Below are positions 46,255 through 56,754 of a stretch of 64,000 nucleotides of DNA, piece by piece. A program made the translations under genes and the position numbers. The DNA comes from Coniella vitis (taxonomy: Eukaryota; Ascomycota; Sordariomycetes; Diaporthales; Schizoparmaceae). Within the stretch, counting starts at the first letter, position 1; every line of letters starts with the position of its first letter. The stretch is from contig WUJK01000008.1 of assembly GCA_011317545.1 (NCBI GenBank), positions 1,612,001 to 1,676,000 of the forward strand, read 5' to 3'. Below the pieces are notes generated by a model, which was given only the letters and a program-made list of their open reading frames with translations, was not told the origin of the DNA and searched no databases.

Positions 46255-47137
46255 GGCGCCAAGCTGGGGTCAAACCCGAGTACGACAAGCGCACCGAGAA
46301 GGGCTGCGTGTCTTGGACTGGGCGAGGTTGGAGTGTCGCTGTGCAAGGCCGCATCCAATGTCATCATCCGGGGGCCGTTCGTATCTTGCGGTACCCAAGC
46401 GGCTAGACTTTTTATTGGCTGCCTGCCAAGACTCGCACGAAAACGCAGCGGGGCACTGCCGCCACATCCTCGCGTGGCTTTCAGGGCCTTTCCCGGCAAG
46501 TGCAGGCCTTGAGGACCTCGAATACCAGAGTAGTCGGCCCTCACCCGGCGAGCGGCACTTCAGGGGGATTCTGGCTCCGAGAGAAATGATCAACGTGCCA
46601 CCACTTTCGAGAGTATGGAAAGCCTGCCGGATGACTTTAACCACAAGCTATGGATCAATGTTTCTGACCATCACAGAATCATATTGCAAATCCTACGCTG
46701 TGCAGCGCGATACTCACTCGTCTTAGTAGGTGAGTCCATAGGTAGTAATGAGAAATCACCTCGCTGCTGACAATGTCCGCATCCGTCCTCAGCCCTTCCC
46801 TTTCGTCTTTCCGTCATTTCTACGTAGTAGACTACTCAAAGGCGGAACGATATTCCGGTATTCACGTGCGAAGCCCCACGCGAAGCGCGGCACCGTGATC
46901 AGTCCAGCATCATCACCCTGCATACTATGTATGAAAATGCGAGGAGGAAGCGAGGATGCAACCATGCATGGTCCAATCAGCTTTGGAGCATGTCCATGAC
47001 TGATTGGGCAGGACCGTGATTGAAAAAGTGATTGCCCCCGCTGCACATTTGTATCGTTTGCCTCCACTGCATCTTGTCCTTGAGCAAATCAATGCCTGTC
47101 AGGACTTCGTTGCTGCCCAGGTGGCTAATTTCTCGAC
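46255..47137. promoter_or_regulatory. Divergent upstream region FEX / P450
   Basis: 883 bp between divergent start codons, with one ACTATGTA copy at 46924. ORFs on both strands here have no recognisable product. Confidence 0.45.
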
Positions 47138-48914
47138 ATGTCTCCGGCCAGCCTTATAACGGCCACTCTTGACATGAACGCATTTGCGCTTCTCTCGTCA
47201 GTGTTTGTGGCCTGGGTAGTTGTGACGGCGATATACCGACTATGTTTCCATCCACTGGCCAAGTACCCTGGTCCTTTCTGGGCGCGGCTGTCATCAATCC
47301 CTTCGTACTGGCATACGCTGCAATGCGACCGACACATTTGGCTCTGGCGTCTTCAGGAGCAATATGGTACGTGTTATTTTAGCGTTGAATCTTGAGCATG
47401 CTCAAATTAAAGACTGCCAGGGCCATCATTCCGTTATCAACCGAATAGTATTCTCGTCAATACTCCATCGGCCTACCACCACATCTTTGGGACCAAAGGC
47501 AACGTAAAAAAAGGACTGTACTATCAAGCCTGGCCTCGTAATACAAAGGCTCTGACGACCTGGAACTCCACTGATATTGCGATGCACAGTCGTAAGAGGC
47601 GTGTCCTTGGTTACGCCTTTTCAGACAAGGCGCTGCGCTCTGCAGAGCTCTTTGTGCATTCCAATGTAGATGAGTGGATTGCCCTTATGAGTCAAGAGAT
47701 CAAACCTGGGCAAGATTGGTCAGGTCCGCTCAGAATGGACAACTGGACCAACTGGCTCGTATTTGACATCCTTGGAGATCTTTGTTTCGGAAGATCTTTC
47801 AATATGAAGAAACAGGACGGCGATATGAGGGAGGTGCCGGAACTGCTGGCTGACATGCTAAAGCTAATGCATCCGGTATGCTCACCTCGGAGGCCGTTCC
47901 GTCATACCAAAGTCTGCAGGCTCGGTCTTCCACCAGGCTAACTTGATGTCCGCCCAGATTTCCTGCTCGCCTTTCGCTGCGCCCTGGGTGTGGCTCAAGC
48001 CCCGAGGGCTTGACTGGCTATTGGCAGAGCTTGCGCCGCCAAACCTAGCCAAATGGAATGCTTTTGTCCAAAAGTGTCTGGAAGATCGCACCGACGCGGA
48101 AAGAGAAGCACAAGGGAAACAGGCCGCAAAAGATGCCGACTTTGAAGTCCGGAAAGACTTTTTCCACTACCTCTTCCACGCACGAGATCCAGAAACTGGA
48201 AAGGGCTTCACCGTGGACGAGTTGTGGGGTGAGGCAGAGTCCCTGATCATTGCGGGGTCTGACACTACGGCAGTTGTGCTCACCGCCTTGTTTTTCTACC
48301 TGGCGCATTATCCTCAGGTCCAGGAGAAGCTGGCTCAGGAAATACTTGCAATATTTCCCCATGTCCAGGATATAGTTTCGGGCTCCAAGCTGCAGTCTTG
48401 CGCCTATCTGCGAGTAGTTCTTCAAGAGGTCCTGCGAATGACACCGCCGGTAAGTGCAGATCCAGCGCGCGAGGTTCTCCGGGGAGGAACTATTGTGGAC
48501 GGAGAGTTCCTGGCTGAGGGAACCAATGTGAGCGTGGGTCACTACTGCCTAAGCTTCAACAAAGATTTCTTTCCGGAGCCTTTCGTATTCAAGCCGGAGC
48601 GGTGGATCGCAGAAGACGAGTCGTCCGGAGCTACAGAGCAAAGTGTTGCCCTAGCCGAGGAGGCGTTCTGTGCGTTTTCGACGGGATCAAGAGGGTGCGT
48701 GGGAAAGAATCTCGCATGGTTGGAGCTCACCATCGTGGTGGCCAAGGTCATTCACGCCTTTGAGATACGGCGAGACCCCAAGAGCAACCTGGGAGGTGGC
48801 AGCGCAGACAGCAAGGTGGGTCGGCGAAACCCCCTCCAGTTCCAGACGTACGATGCATTTGTTTCGCTACGGCAAGGACCAGTCGTACAGTTGGGCCACC
48901 GGAGAATTTATTAA
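47138..48914 (+). CDS. Cytochrome P450 monooxygenase
   Basis: Membrane-anchored haem monooxygenase of the fungal microsomal type; substrate unknown. Exons 47138-47366, 47421-47875, 47958-48914; 546 residues. An N-terminal hydrophobic anchor (FALLSSVFVAWVVVTAIY) is followed by the hinge HPLAKYPGPFWARLSSIPSY. I-helix AGSDTTA, K-helix LQEVLR (ExxR), FKPERWI, and haem loop FSTGSRGCVGKNLAW with Cys475 as axial ligand are all present, so it looks functional. The first intron's acceptor is the CAG at 47418-47420, which gives YGPSFRYQPNSILVNTPSAY. No polyketide, peptide synthetase or terpene gene is in the window, so no secondary-metabolite cluster is supported. Its neighbours are a secreted peptidase and a small secreted protein on the same strand. 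Confidence 0.9.
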
Positions 48915-49923
48915 GCAAAGTGTGGACTGAATGTATGTATATAAACAACGCCCTTGCTAGCCTTGAGCAATTTCTACAGTTCGACTGAAGTCAGGGGAAA
49001 TAATAGTGTCGTTAACATCTATCCTGGTGACCCCACCAGCACCTGCCAAAAGGGGAAGATAAAGAGGTATATAAGCCAATCACAGCAGCGATCGGTATTT
49101 CCAAATGATGTCATATTCGCAGAATGTACTGGTTGTGATTTACCGAATTGATAATACGAATGTGAACTTCAGTGAGGATGTTTCCTTTTGTCGTTCCCAA
49201 GAGTCAAATTCACCTTCTGCTCTCGTAATCGCGATATCTCACCAATCAATTTCCAACTGTTTAGGGAGACCCAATCCTTTGATGACCGACCCATTATGAT
49301 AGGAGGTGGCTATAACCCTGCCAACCTTTTATTATTGTGCTAGAATGCCGCATCCAGCAATCAATCCTTCCTTGAATGCCAGGACTTTTCTTTTTGCTTG
49401 GTCGGGGGGGGGGGGGGTCAAGTACTATCAGCGAGCAAAGAAACATAACCTGGTACATGGATAATTTCTGACATGGATTGCAGACTATATATGCTTGTAC
49501 ATGATACGGCATGCTCTGCCTAAGCAAGAATGATGTTCCAATCCAAGCTGCAGATGCCGTCAGGTTCGACTGCTAACAGGACTCGGAAGGTTCAACCTTG
49601 GCGGTACCCACGTATTCATTGCAATAAATAACTCGATGCAGTAAGTGCGAGAAGCAGCAGTAGCAATCAACAAGTTTGCTATCGACACTCTAGTATAGCA
49701 CCTCACTGATAACCTTTGGAGCCTGCTTTTCTTTCGAACCAAATTGCCTCTATTTTCTCGTCACCACAGCCTTTTCCAACAGTCTTTTCAGAATACAATC
49801 ACTATAGTGGAATATCTGATTCCTTAAAGAATTACCGGTCTCTTTGCAAACAGTCAATATAAATCATCTCTACCACCCATCATTCCCCCTCAAGACGCAT
49901 TGCTAGCATGAGAAATTGTGACA
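48915..49923. other. Intergenic region P450 / carboxypeptidase with poly-G tract
   Basis: 1,009 bp. It includes a G14 tract (49404-49417) and the upstream region of the carboxypeptidase gene. No gene seen. Confidence 0.5.
49404..49417. repeat. Poly-G tract (G14)
   Basis: Fourteen consecutive G on the plus strand. Confidence 0.85.
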
Positions 49924-51985
49924 ATGAGGTTGCCAACAACCTTGTTACCCAGTTGGCTCTTGCTGGCTGCAGCATGTGCAGACACAGCCTTCGAAAGATT
50001 CAATCCTCTTCTACAATACAAACACAGACTCCAAAGCCAGACCTCCGCACAGCCATCGGAACCTATTGAAAAGCTGACGCAGTCTGCCCCATTCCTGAAC
50101 AGCAACACCACAAGTACGTTGTGCACTTGTTCATGAGCTTGTATTACAGACCGTATATTGCTTGGGGCAAAGAAAACGCACAAACTGATTGGCGATTGCT
50201 GCCAGAGTTCCTAGTTAATGGTACCGCAATTCCCGAGGTCGATTTCAATGTGGGCGATTCGTTTGCTGGATCCCTTCCGGTCGGAGACGTCAATGAGGGC
50301 GCTTCCATGTTCTTCTGGTTCTTTCCAACCACCAAACCAGGCGCACCCAAGGATATTGTAATTTGGCTCAATGGTGGCGCAAGTTTATGCACTTACCCTT
50401 CTCTCTTGCTCTTCCCGGCTGATCAGTAATGCTAACACCACCCCAGCCTGGCTGCTCGTCGCTTACTGGTCTGCTGCAGGAGAATGGCCCCTTTCTTTGG
50501 CCGGTTGGAGTTTCCCGTCCGTACGAAAATCCCTGGAGTTGGCACCATCTCACCAACATCGTCTGGGTTGAACAACCAGTAGGCACAGGCTTCTCTACCG
50601 GCAACGTAACAGCAAAGAACGAAGACGATGTGGCCCAGCAGTTTATGGGTTTTTGGAAAAACTTCGTCGATACCTTTGGCATGCACGGCTACAAAGTCTA
50701 TATCACGGGAGAAAGTTATGCAGGCGCCTATTGCCCGTATATTGCCAGCAACATGTTAGATGCCGACGATACGACGTACTTTGACGTCAAGGGCATGATC
50801 CTGTGAGTGCTCTGCTGGGATTGCGTGCCATACACAAAGATTTGTCTTCTTTGGCCTGATGGGGTGGCTTTATCTGAGCTGACATTATTCCCTCCTGCAG
50901 TTACGACCCAGTCATATCTCAAGGCTCATCAACCATCGCTAGTACTAGTTACTTCTTACAATACTGGCAAAACGTGAGATATTGCTAATTCGCTTGTTTT
51001 TGTTGGCGAGAGAACACCTGCACATTTGCCGTGTCATCTCCCCATGTTGTGAACGCATGACTGATTTGAGATGAATTAGGTTCTTCCATTGAACGATACT
51101 ACCAAGGAGCAGATCTTTAACGCTTCCGCCACCTGCGGCTATGACGCTTATGTCGACCAATACCTTACTTTTCCACCCTATGGCCAACAGCCAGGCATCT
51201 GTGAAGCGCCGGGTATGAATGCAGATTGCACTTCCTACAAAGATGGTTGCGACGTCTCTTCCATGGCCTTGGGTGCCATCTTGGAGATAAACCCTGGCTT
51301 CAACATTTACCAGGTTGCCCAACTCCCTCCTGTTCCGTCTGACCCGCTAGGCTTTGTTTCTAGCATGATGTATACGTCTCCCGGTAATCAGCGCTACTTG
51401 AACCGGACTGACGTGAAGCGGGCGATCCATGCTCCCTTGGACGTTGATTGGACCCTTTGCGCTAGAACCTCCGTCTTTGCTGAACCGGGCGACGACTCCG
51501 ATGCGTCTTCATACAAAGCTATTCCCAACGTCATCGAAAAAACCAACAACGTGCAAATTGGCCACGGCACCATGGACATGGTTCTGCTAGCAAATGGAAC
51601 TTTGCTAGCTATCCAAAACATGACCTGGAATGGTGCATTGGGGTTCCAGAGTGCCCCGAAAGAGCCCCTATTTGTGCCACGCCATCCTAATCCTAACGTG
51701 ACTGGGTCCAGTGGCCAAGGTGTCTTGGGAACGTGGCATCAAGAACGCGGGCTGACTTGGCTCTTAATCGAGCTCACAGGGCACATGGTGCCTAGCTGGC
51801 AGCCTGGTGTAGCGTTCAGGCAGCTACAAGCATTGCTTGGTCGGATCCCAAGTCTAAACGCAACTGAAGCCTTTCCTCAGTATCCAGATATCTTACAGCC
51901 AGATCAGAGTGCTCTGGGATTTGGAACTGCCCCACAGCTCGGCACTGTGCTAAATGACATAGCATCCAAAGAGCAATGTAGGTAG
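49924..51985 (+). CDS. Secreted serine carboxypeptidase, family S10
   Basis: Exopeptidase that removes C-terminal residues, usually at acidic pH, vacuolar or extracellular. Exons 49924-50113, 50206-50378, 50447-50802, 50901-50973 and 51080-51985; 565 residues. A signal peptide covers about residues 1-19 (RLPTTLLPSWLLLAAACA). The substrate motif WLNGGPGCSSL is created by the second splice. The catalytic triad is intact: Ser211 in GESYAG, Asp430 in GHGTMD, His499 in LTGHMVP. Many N-x-S/T sites fit a glycoprotein. The second intron (50379-50446) begins GCAAGT, a GC-AG intron with a GCTAAC branch point; reading through or using a GT instead breaks the active-site motif. No C-terminal membrane anchor is seen, which favours secretion over vacuolar Kex1-type function. 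Confidence 0.93.
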
Positions 51986-52754
51986 TAAAGACTGGAGGTC
52001 ACTGTAAGTATCTCGGCCCATTTACAATTCCGCCTGTTTGTCTAATTTCTCTGCTTATCGCCAACTTTAGGATGGCGGATGCCATGAACATATTGCTTCT
52101 AAGGGGCTGGCGCTTTCCATGTGTGCAGCATAACGAAAGCAAATAGTTGGAATATTGCAATTAGCTGGCAACTCAAGATAAGTTGATTGCGGGCAATCTG
52201 GCATATTCTCACAAACCAACACCAAGCCGGCACATTGAGTACTTCCACACACTGCCAGGGCTAGAAATCCTGGGTGGCAAGTGGTACTTGGATCTTCACG
52301 ATCTTTCTGGCCCATTAGATGGTCATCAGGATTAGAGAACGCAGCCATGGCCTGCCTACCTACTACGCTTCCAAGAAGTTACCTGAGGGTGCCGTGCTGT
52401 GGTATATACCTAAGTAGCTTGTAAAACAGAACTACCTACTTCAGGGCTATTAGCTCCATATCACATGATTATCCGAGGAAGGTACGAAGATAGACAATTC
52501 CGGAAGTAATTTGCTTAGAAGGACTTGGGCTAGCCCACGGTCTTCTTACTTTTCTAAAAGAAATAGATTTTCCATCACGCGCGGAGTAATTTGCACGCCT
52601 TCCCAATTTTCGTGATAAAGAACACATACGAACCCACACAACACCCTCGCTACGAATCACAGCGTTCAACCAGGACCCTACTCTAACACTCAGGAAAGGG
52701 AAAAAGGCAAAAGGAAAAAAAAGAATTCAGAACAAATCCACAGATACAAACAGA
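51986..52754. other. Intergenic region carboxypeptidase / small secreted protein
   Basis: 769 bp, nothing recognised apart from an A-rich leader before 52755. Confidence 0.45.
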
Positions 52755-53081
52755 ATGCGAACTTCCATCTTCAGTCTCCTCCTCTTGCCCGCCAGCCCTG
52801 CCGCAGCAATCGCCAGTGCCGCACCTATCGTCACCACCATTGGCGCGTTACCAGAGAAACAACAGCCAATCGAACCTCGCGCTGCCAATGCCGTCAACAC
52901 CAATAATGTCCATCAAATCACCAACAGCAACATGAACATCAACAATGGCGACAACCCGTGCAAAAGTCCCTGCGAACCATCGTATTTCTGCAACCCAGAA
53001 GAGCACAGATGTGTCTACATGCCCACTGGAGTGTCTGATTCTCCTTATGCTACTACACTTGCTCCTGCTGCTGCCGTCTAG
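52755..53081 (+). CDS. Small secreted cysteine-containing protein
   Basis: A 108-residue frame with a typical signal peptide (RTSIFSLLLLPASPAAAIAS), an Asn-rich low-complexity middle (NAVNTNNVHQITNSNMNINN) and one compact Cys cluster, C-x3-C-x5-C-x6-C (CKSPCEPSYFCNPEEHRC), then a short tail. Size, signal and Cys spacing fit the loose class of fungal small secreted or effector-like proteins. I recognise no family. A single exon is assumed; it could be an unannotated lineage-specific gene. Secretion is inferred from the hydrophobic leader only. Confidence 0.6.
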   Translation: MRTSIFSLLLLPASPAAAIASAAPIVTTIGALPEKQQPIEPRAANAVNTNNVHQITNSNMNINNGDNPCKSPCEPSYFCNPEEHRCVYMPTGVSDSPYATTLAPAAAV

Positions 53082-53975
53082 GAATTAGGTTTCCCGAGAA
53101 TTGGAATCAAAGAGGAGAGAGATTGGGTGGGGATATGAACGGTGGCACCGCGCAAGAGGGCAGTGTGTTATGGGGACAACAACGACAAGGTGAAAGTTTG
53201 GGACTCTGGCTTTGGAAACTCGAACTACATGATATGGTGATTTGGTGATGCGCAATATACTGGGAGATTCTGTGCGACTATGGGCATGGTCGCGGAGGGG
53301 TTGGAAGAGAAATACGTCAAATGGACCCGAGGGATGGCTTAACGCTGTCAATGAGGATAAACCAAGACAAGACACATGGTTTTTGTTTTGCCCCATCAGC
53401 CGATCTTTGGGTGGAGTAAGCCACGTTGATGTTGAACCGCTTGTTAACAGGTTTCACTTTACATGCAAAGCAAGACATAATGGCACACGGTTTTGAAGAA
53501 CAATTCGCCGGGTGTATCATAATCCAATGTCAATCGTTGACAGCAACATTCTTCCCCTCCGTATTATGTCATGACATGGCGTGTGTCGAGGCCAAACATG
53601 GAACACAAAAAAGGCTTGAAACAAGTATGTACTCTCCATGTAATATGAAAACCATTTTGAACTCGTAATGAATGGAATTATTTCTAATTAAGAAAGCGTT
53701 GGCATAGTATTCCAAATAACAAACGGACCCCGTCATTATTACCACCCTTAGCCTATCTGGCACTGAACCCTCTTCCGGATATCATTGAACAAGAACCGTT
53801 GCATTCGGGTATAAAAGCACACAAATCAAAATCAACAAAGGAAACTTTGGGCCGTTTTTGCCTTAGACGTTATCTTCAGTATCGTGATTCACAGTCGTGA
53901 TCTGTGAGATGCCACAAAAGGAAATGGTATCAATGGTCTCAAAACCGCGTATTCATCATTAACATCACCTCTCCC
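53082..53975. other. Convergent 3' region, small secreted gene / Ham1-like gene
   Basis: 894 bp, AT-richer than the flanking genes, no supported gene or repeat. Confidence 0.4.
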
Positions 53976-56754
53976 TTAGTAAACTTGACTCACGCCAGCA
54001 GCCGAAGGGTTTGTGAGGGCAGGATTCTGCTGGAGCTTGGTAGCACCATTGAGTGTGTGGCCATAACCATTAGTTGTGCCGTTTGTGGGACCCGTGACTA
54101 AGTCGTTGGCCGGGCCACGGCTAATGCTGGTCGTGTGTGGCTTGCGGGTAACCTTGGGGGCAGCGGGAATGTCGTTGCTCTCTGTTGGCTTGTCAGCATC
54201 TATCCAAGATTATCTCCATAGAAGGCATTTATCACTTACTGCTTGCAGAACCGATGGAGAAAACAGGGCTTTCCCACTTTTCACCCTTGCGGGCAAGTTC
54301 CTTGTACTCAGTGGCCTTGGAGCTAATACCGCCTGGCAGGTGGATGTTGGGGAAGATACTATCTTCCTTGGTGACAGCCACATTGACCTTCTTGTCTTCA
54401 ACAGATTGTCTAGCCTTCTGAGCAGCCTCCTTGCCCTGAAGCATGCGCTTCTGGAAGGCCTCGGTGTAACGCTTGTAGACGTTAGGGGCATTCTCGGGGT
54501 CGTTGCGAGCCTCCTCGAGTGCACGCTCGGCCTCCAGTTGCACTTGACGCAAGAAGCTGTCGGCCTTGTTGAAGTTGTCTTTGATGGCCTTCTCAGCCGC
54601 CTTCTGAATGGCAGGGCGCATAGCCTTCAGAGCAATAGGCTTGGCCAAGTTGAACAACAACTTGTGGTTAGACTTCTTGATCTTAATCTTCATATCCTTG
54701 AGGGAAACGTCGACCTTATCAACTTTGAAAAAGTGGTTGGGGTCATGCTTTCCGGCAGTAGACATTTTCATGGTGAAGCTGAAACCGTCGCCAGCCAGGA
54801 GAATGTCGGCAACCATGGTGTCCGTGATGGAGGGGAAACCCTGCTTCTTCTTGAGGTAGATGGACACATCACGCAGGTCCATTTGGACACCAGAAACCTT
54901 GGCCTCAATAGCATGCTGCTGGTAGCCGCTAATCTTCTTGCGACCAAATCTCATGTGGTTCTCGTTATGAACCTCAAGTAGGTTGGGCATGAAATTGTCG
55001 CTTTCAAGAACCAAGTTCTCGATGACAGCATCAACCTGAGGGTCGGAATATTCAATTCGAGGAACAGGAATGTATGCAATCTTCTCAAAGGTCAGGGGGA
55101 TGATAACCTCCGTTAGGTCCTTGAGCAAGTGTGGCTTGAAGGTCGCCTTTCCGTTTTCATCGTTTCCAAGATCTAGGAAGAGCTTGTTGACAGACTGCGC
55201 AAAACGCTTGTTCTGAGCGTCCTCATCAAATTGGTTCGCGAAGAACTTGATCTCATCCAGGATGCGATCGGTGTGGTTCTTGTACTTTTGGCGAAGCAAG
55301 TAGTTGCCGTGGTCATAGAGACGATTCCAGTCTTGAGTAGAAGCGGGCTCCAGAATGTAACCCTGCTCCTGCAGACAGCGACGAATATAACGATCCATAG
55401 ATTTGAACCAGTCCTTGAGCTCGGGGTCGTTCTGAGCGTCAATGTAAATCTGGTTAACCGATTCCCAAAGGTCGTCACTGCTGGTGCCATTGGCGAAACG
55501 CTCAATGAGTGTCTTCAAGTCGGCCTCAGCTTGAGCCATGGCAGATCGAGTGTCCTTGACAGTACCCGTGCCACCAGAGGTCAGAGCCTTGCCGTGGCTG
55601 CCATACTGCTCGGCAAGATCTAGGAGGGTCGAGATCGCCTCCTGGTAGTCAGGGTGTTGTTGGCATTCAATCACCATTTTCTGCGACCGAAGTCAGAGTG
55701 TGAAACTTAAACATCTTGCAACTCTCAGGTTTGTCAATCTCACCTTCAGCCTCCAGATTGTCTGGTCGCGACGATCCTGGGGCATCTTCTTCTTGAGGTA
55801 TTCCTGGGTCTTGGCCCTGTACTCTGCGGTGCGCTTGCGGGCGGCCTCCTTGGCGGCCTCCGTGTCCTCGGGGGCGACACCGGTACGGTCCTGGACAGTC
55901 TTGGTAGCAGCATCAATACCAGCATTGACATTGACACCCGAGTCGGTTCGGCCAGCAGAAACAGTATCACTAGCGACATCCTCAGCATCGCCGCGGGGGT
56001 TGTTGCCCTTGTAGGCGCCTTGAACCTGCTTCTTCAAATTGTCCTTGCTAAAATCGGGGGCTTCGTGCCAGGTGTTGTCCTCAGCAGGGCGGTCGATTTG
56101 TGCGAGCTTCTCCTCATCAGGGCGGACCTTGGCAGCAGCATTGGTAGCAGCATCGCCAGCAATATCGCGCAGCAGAACGGTAGCGTCACTCACTTTGTGT
56201 TTCAGGTTAGCCATTTAGTTGTACTGTCGTGGACATGCTTTCAACTTACGAAGTTTTCGGAACTGTCCGTTGGTGATAATCAAGGTTCCGAGAGTGCGGA
56301 GACCCTCCAAGGCCTTGTTTCCGTGCTGCTTTGCTGTGTCTTTGTCCACAGGGGCGTTAGGGGTCCCGACGACGCTGGGGTCGAATTGTGTGGTCTGCCA
56401 AATGAAATCTTGCAACAGGTTGCCCTCGTTCTTGGACAGCAGGAGCTTCTTGGCCTGGGTAACAACCTCGCGTACATCCGCTACCAGAGCCTTGCCTTCT
56501 GTGGACAGCTTGGGTGAGGGTGAAGAGAGGGCCTTGGAAGCCAAGAAGCTGTTTAGAGCCACGTCGATTTGGTCGTTCTACCACTCAAATTGTTAGCTGA
56601 AAGTGACATGTGTTCTGGCGAGATACGAGAGGCATACCGAAGGGACCTTGCCATTTTGAAAGGCGCTGATGATGCCATAAATCTGGAGCTTTCGGTTGAC
56701 ATCGGCCTCCTTTTGTTTGAGGTCCGTTGGTCTGTTAACAGCAGGCGCAGACAT
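53976..56754 (-). CDS. Ham1-like protein (DUF5923/DUF4449, TULIP-type lipid-binding fold suspected)
   Basis: Large conserved fungal protein. Exons 56754-56638, 56577-56250, 56192-55744, 55680-54240 and 54199-53976; all phases fit, 852 residues. The N-terminal half is helical (AFQNGKVPS, NDQIDVALNSFLASKALSS, LLSDATVLLRDIAGDAATN, WESVNQIYIDAQNDPELKDW). The C-terminal half (residues ~480-690: RFGRKKISGYQQHAIEAKVS, DGFSFTMKM, VDVSLKDMKIKIKKSNHKLL) has the alternating strand pattern of BPI/TULIP-like lipid-binding domains. From memory this is the DUF5923 + DUF4449 arrangement called HAM1-like in Pfam. The last exon encodes a Thr/Asn-rich tail. Molecular function is not established to my knowledge; membrane-lipid transfer is an inference. 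Confidence 0.8.

Noticed and set aside
47138..48914. P450 as part of a secondary-metabolite cluster
   Set aside because: No synthase, terpene cyclase, transporter or cluster regulator is present nearby.
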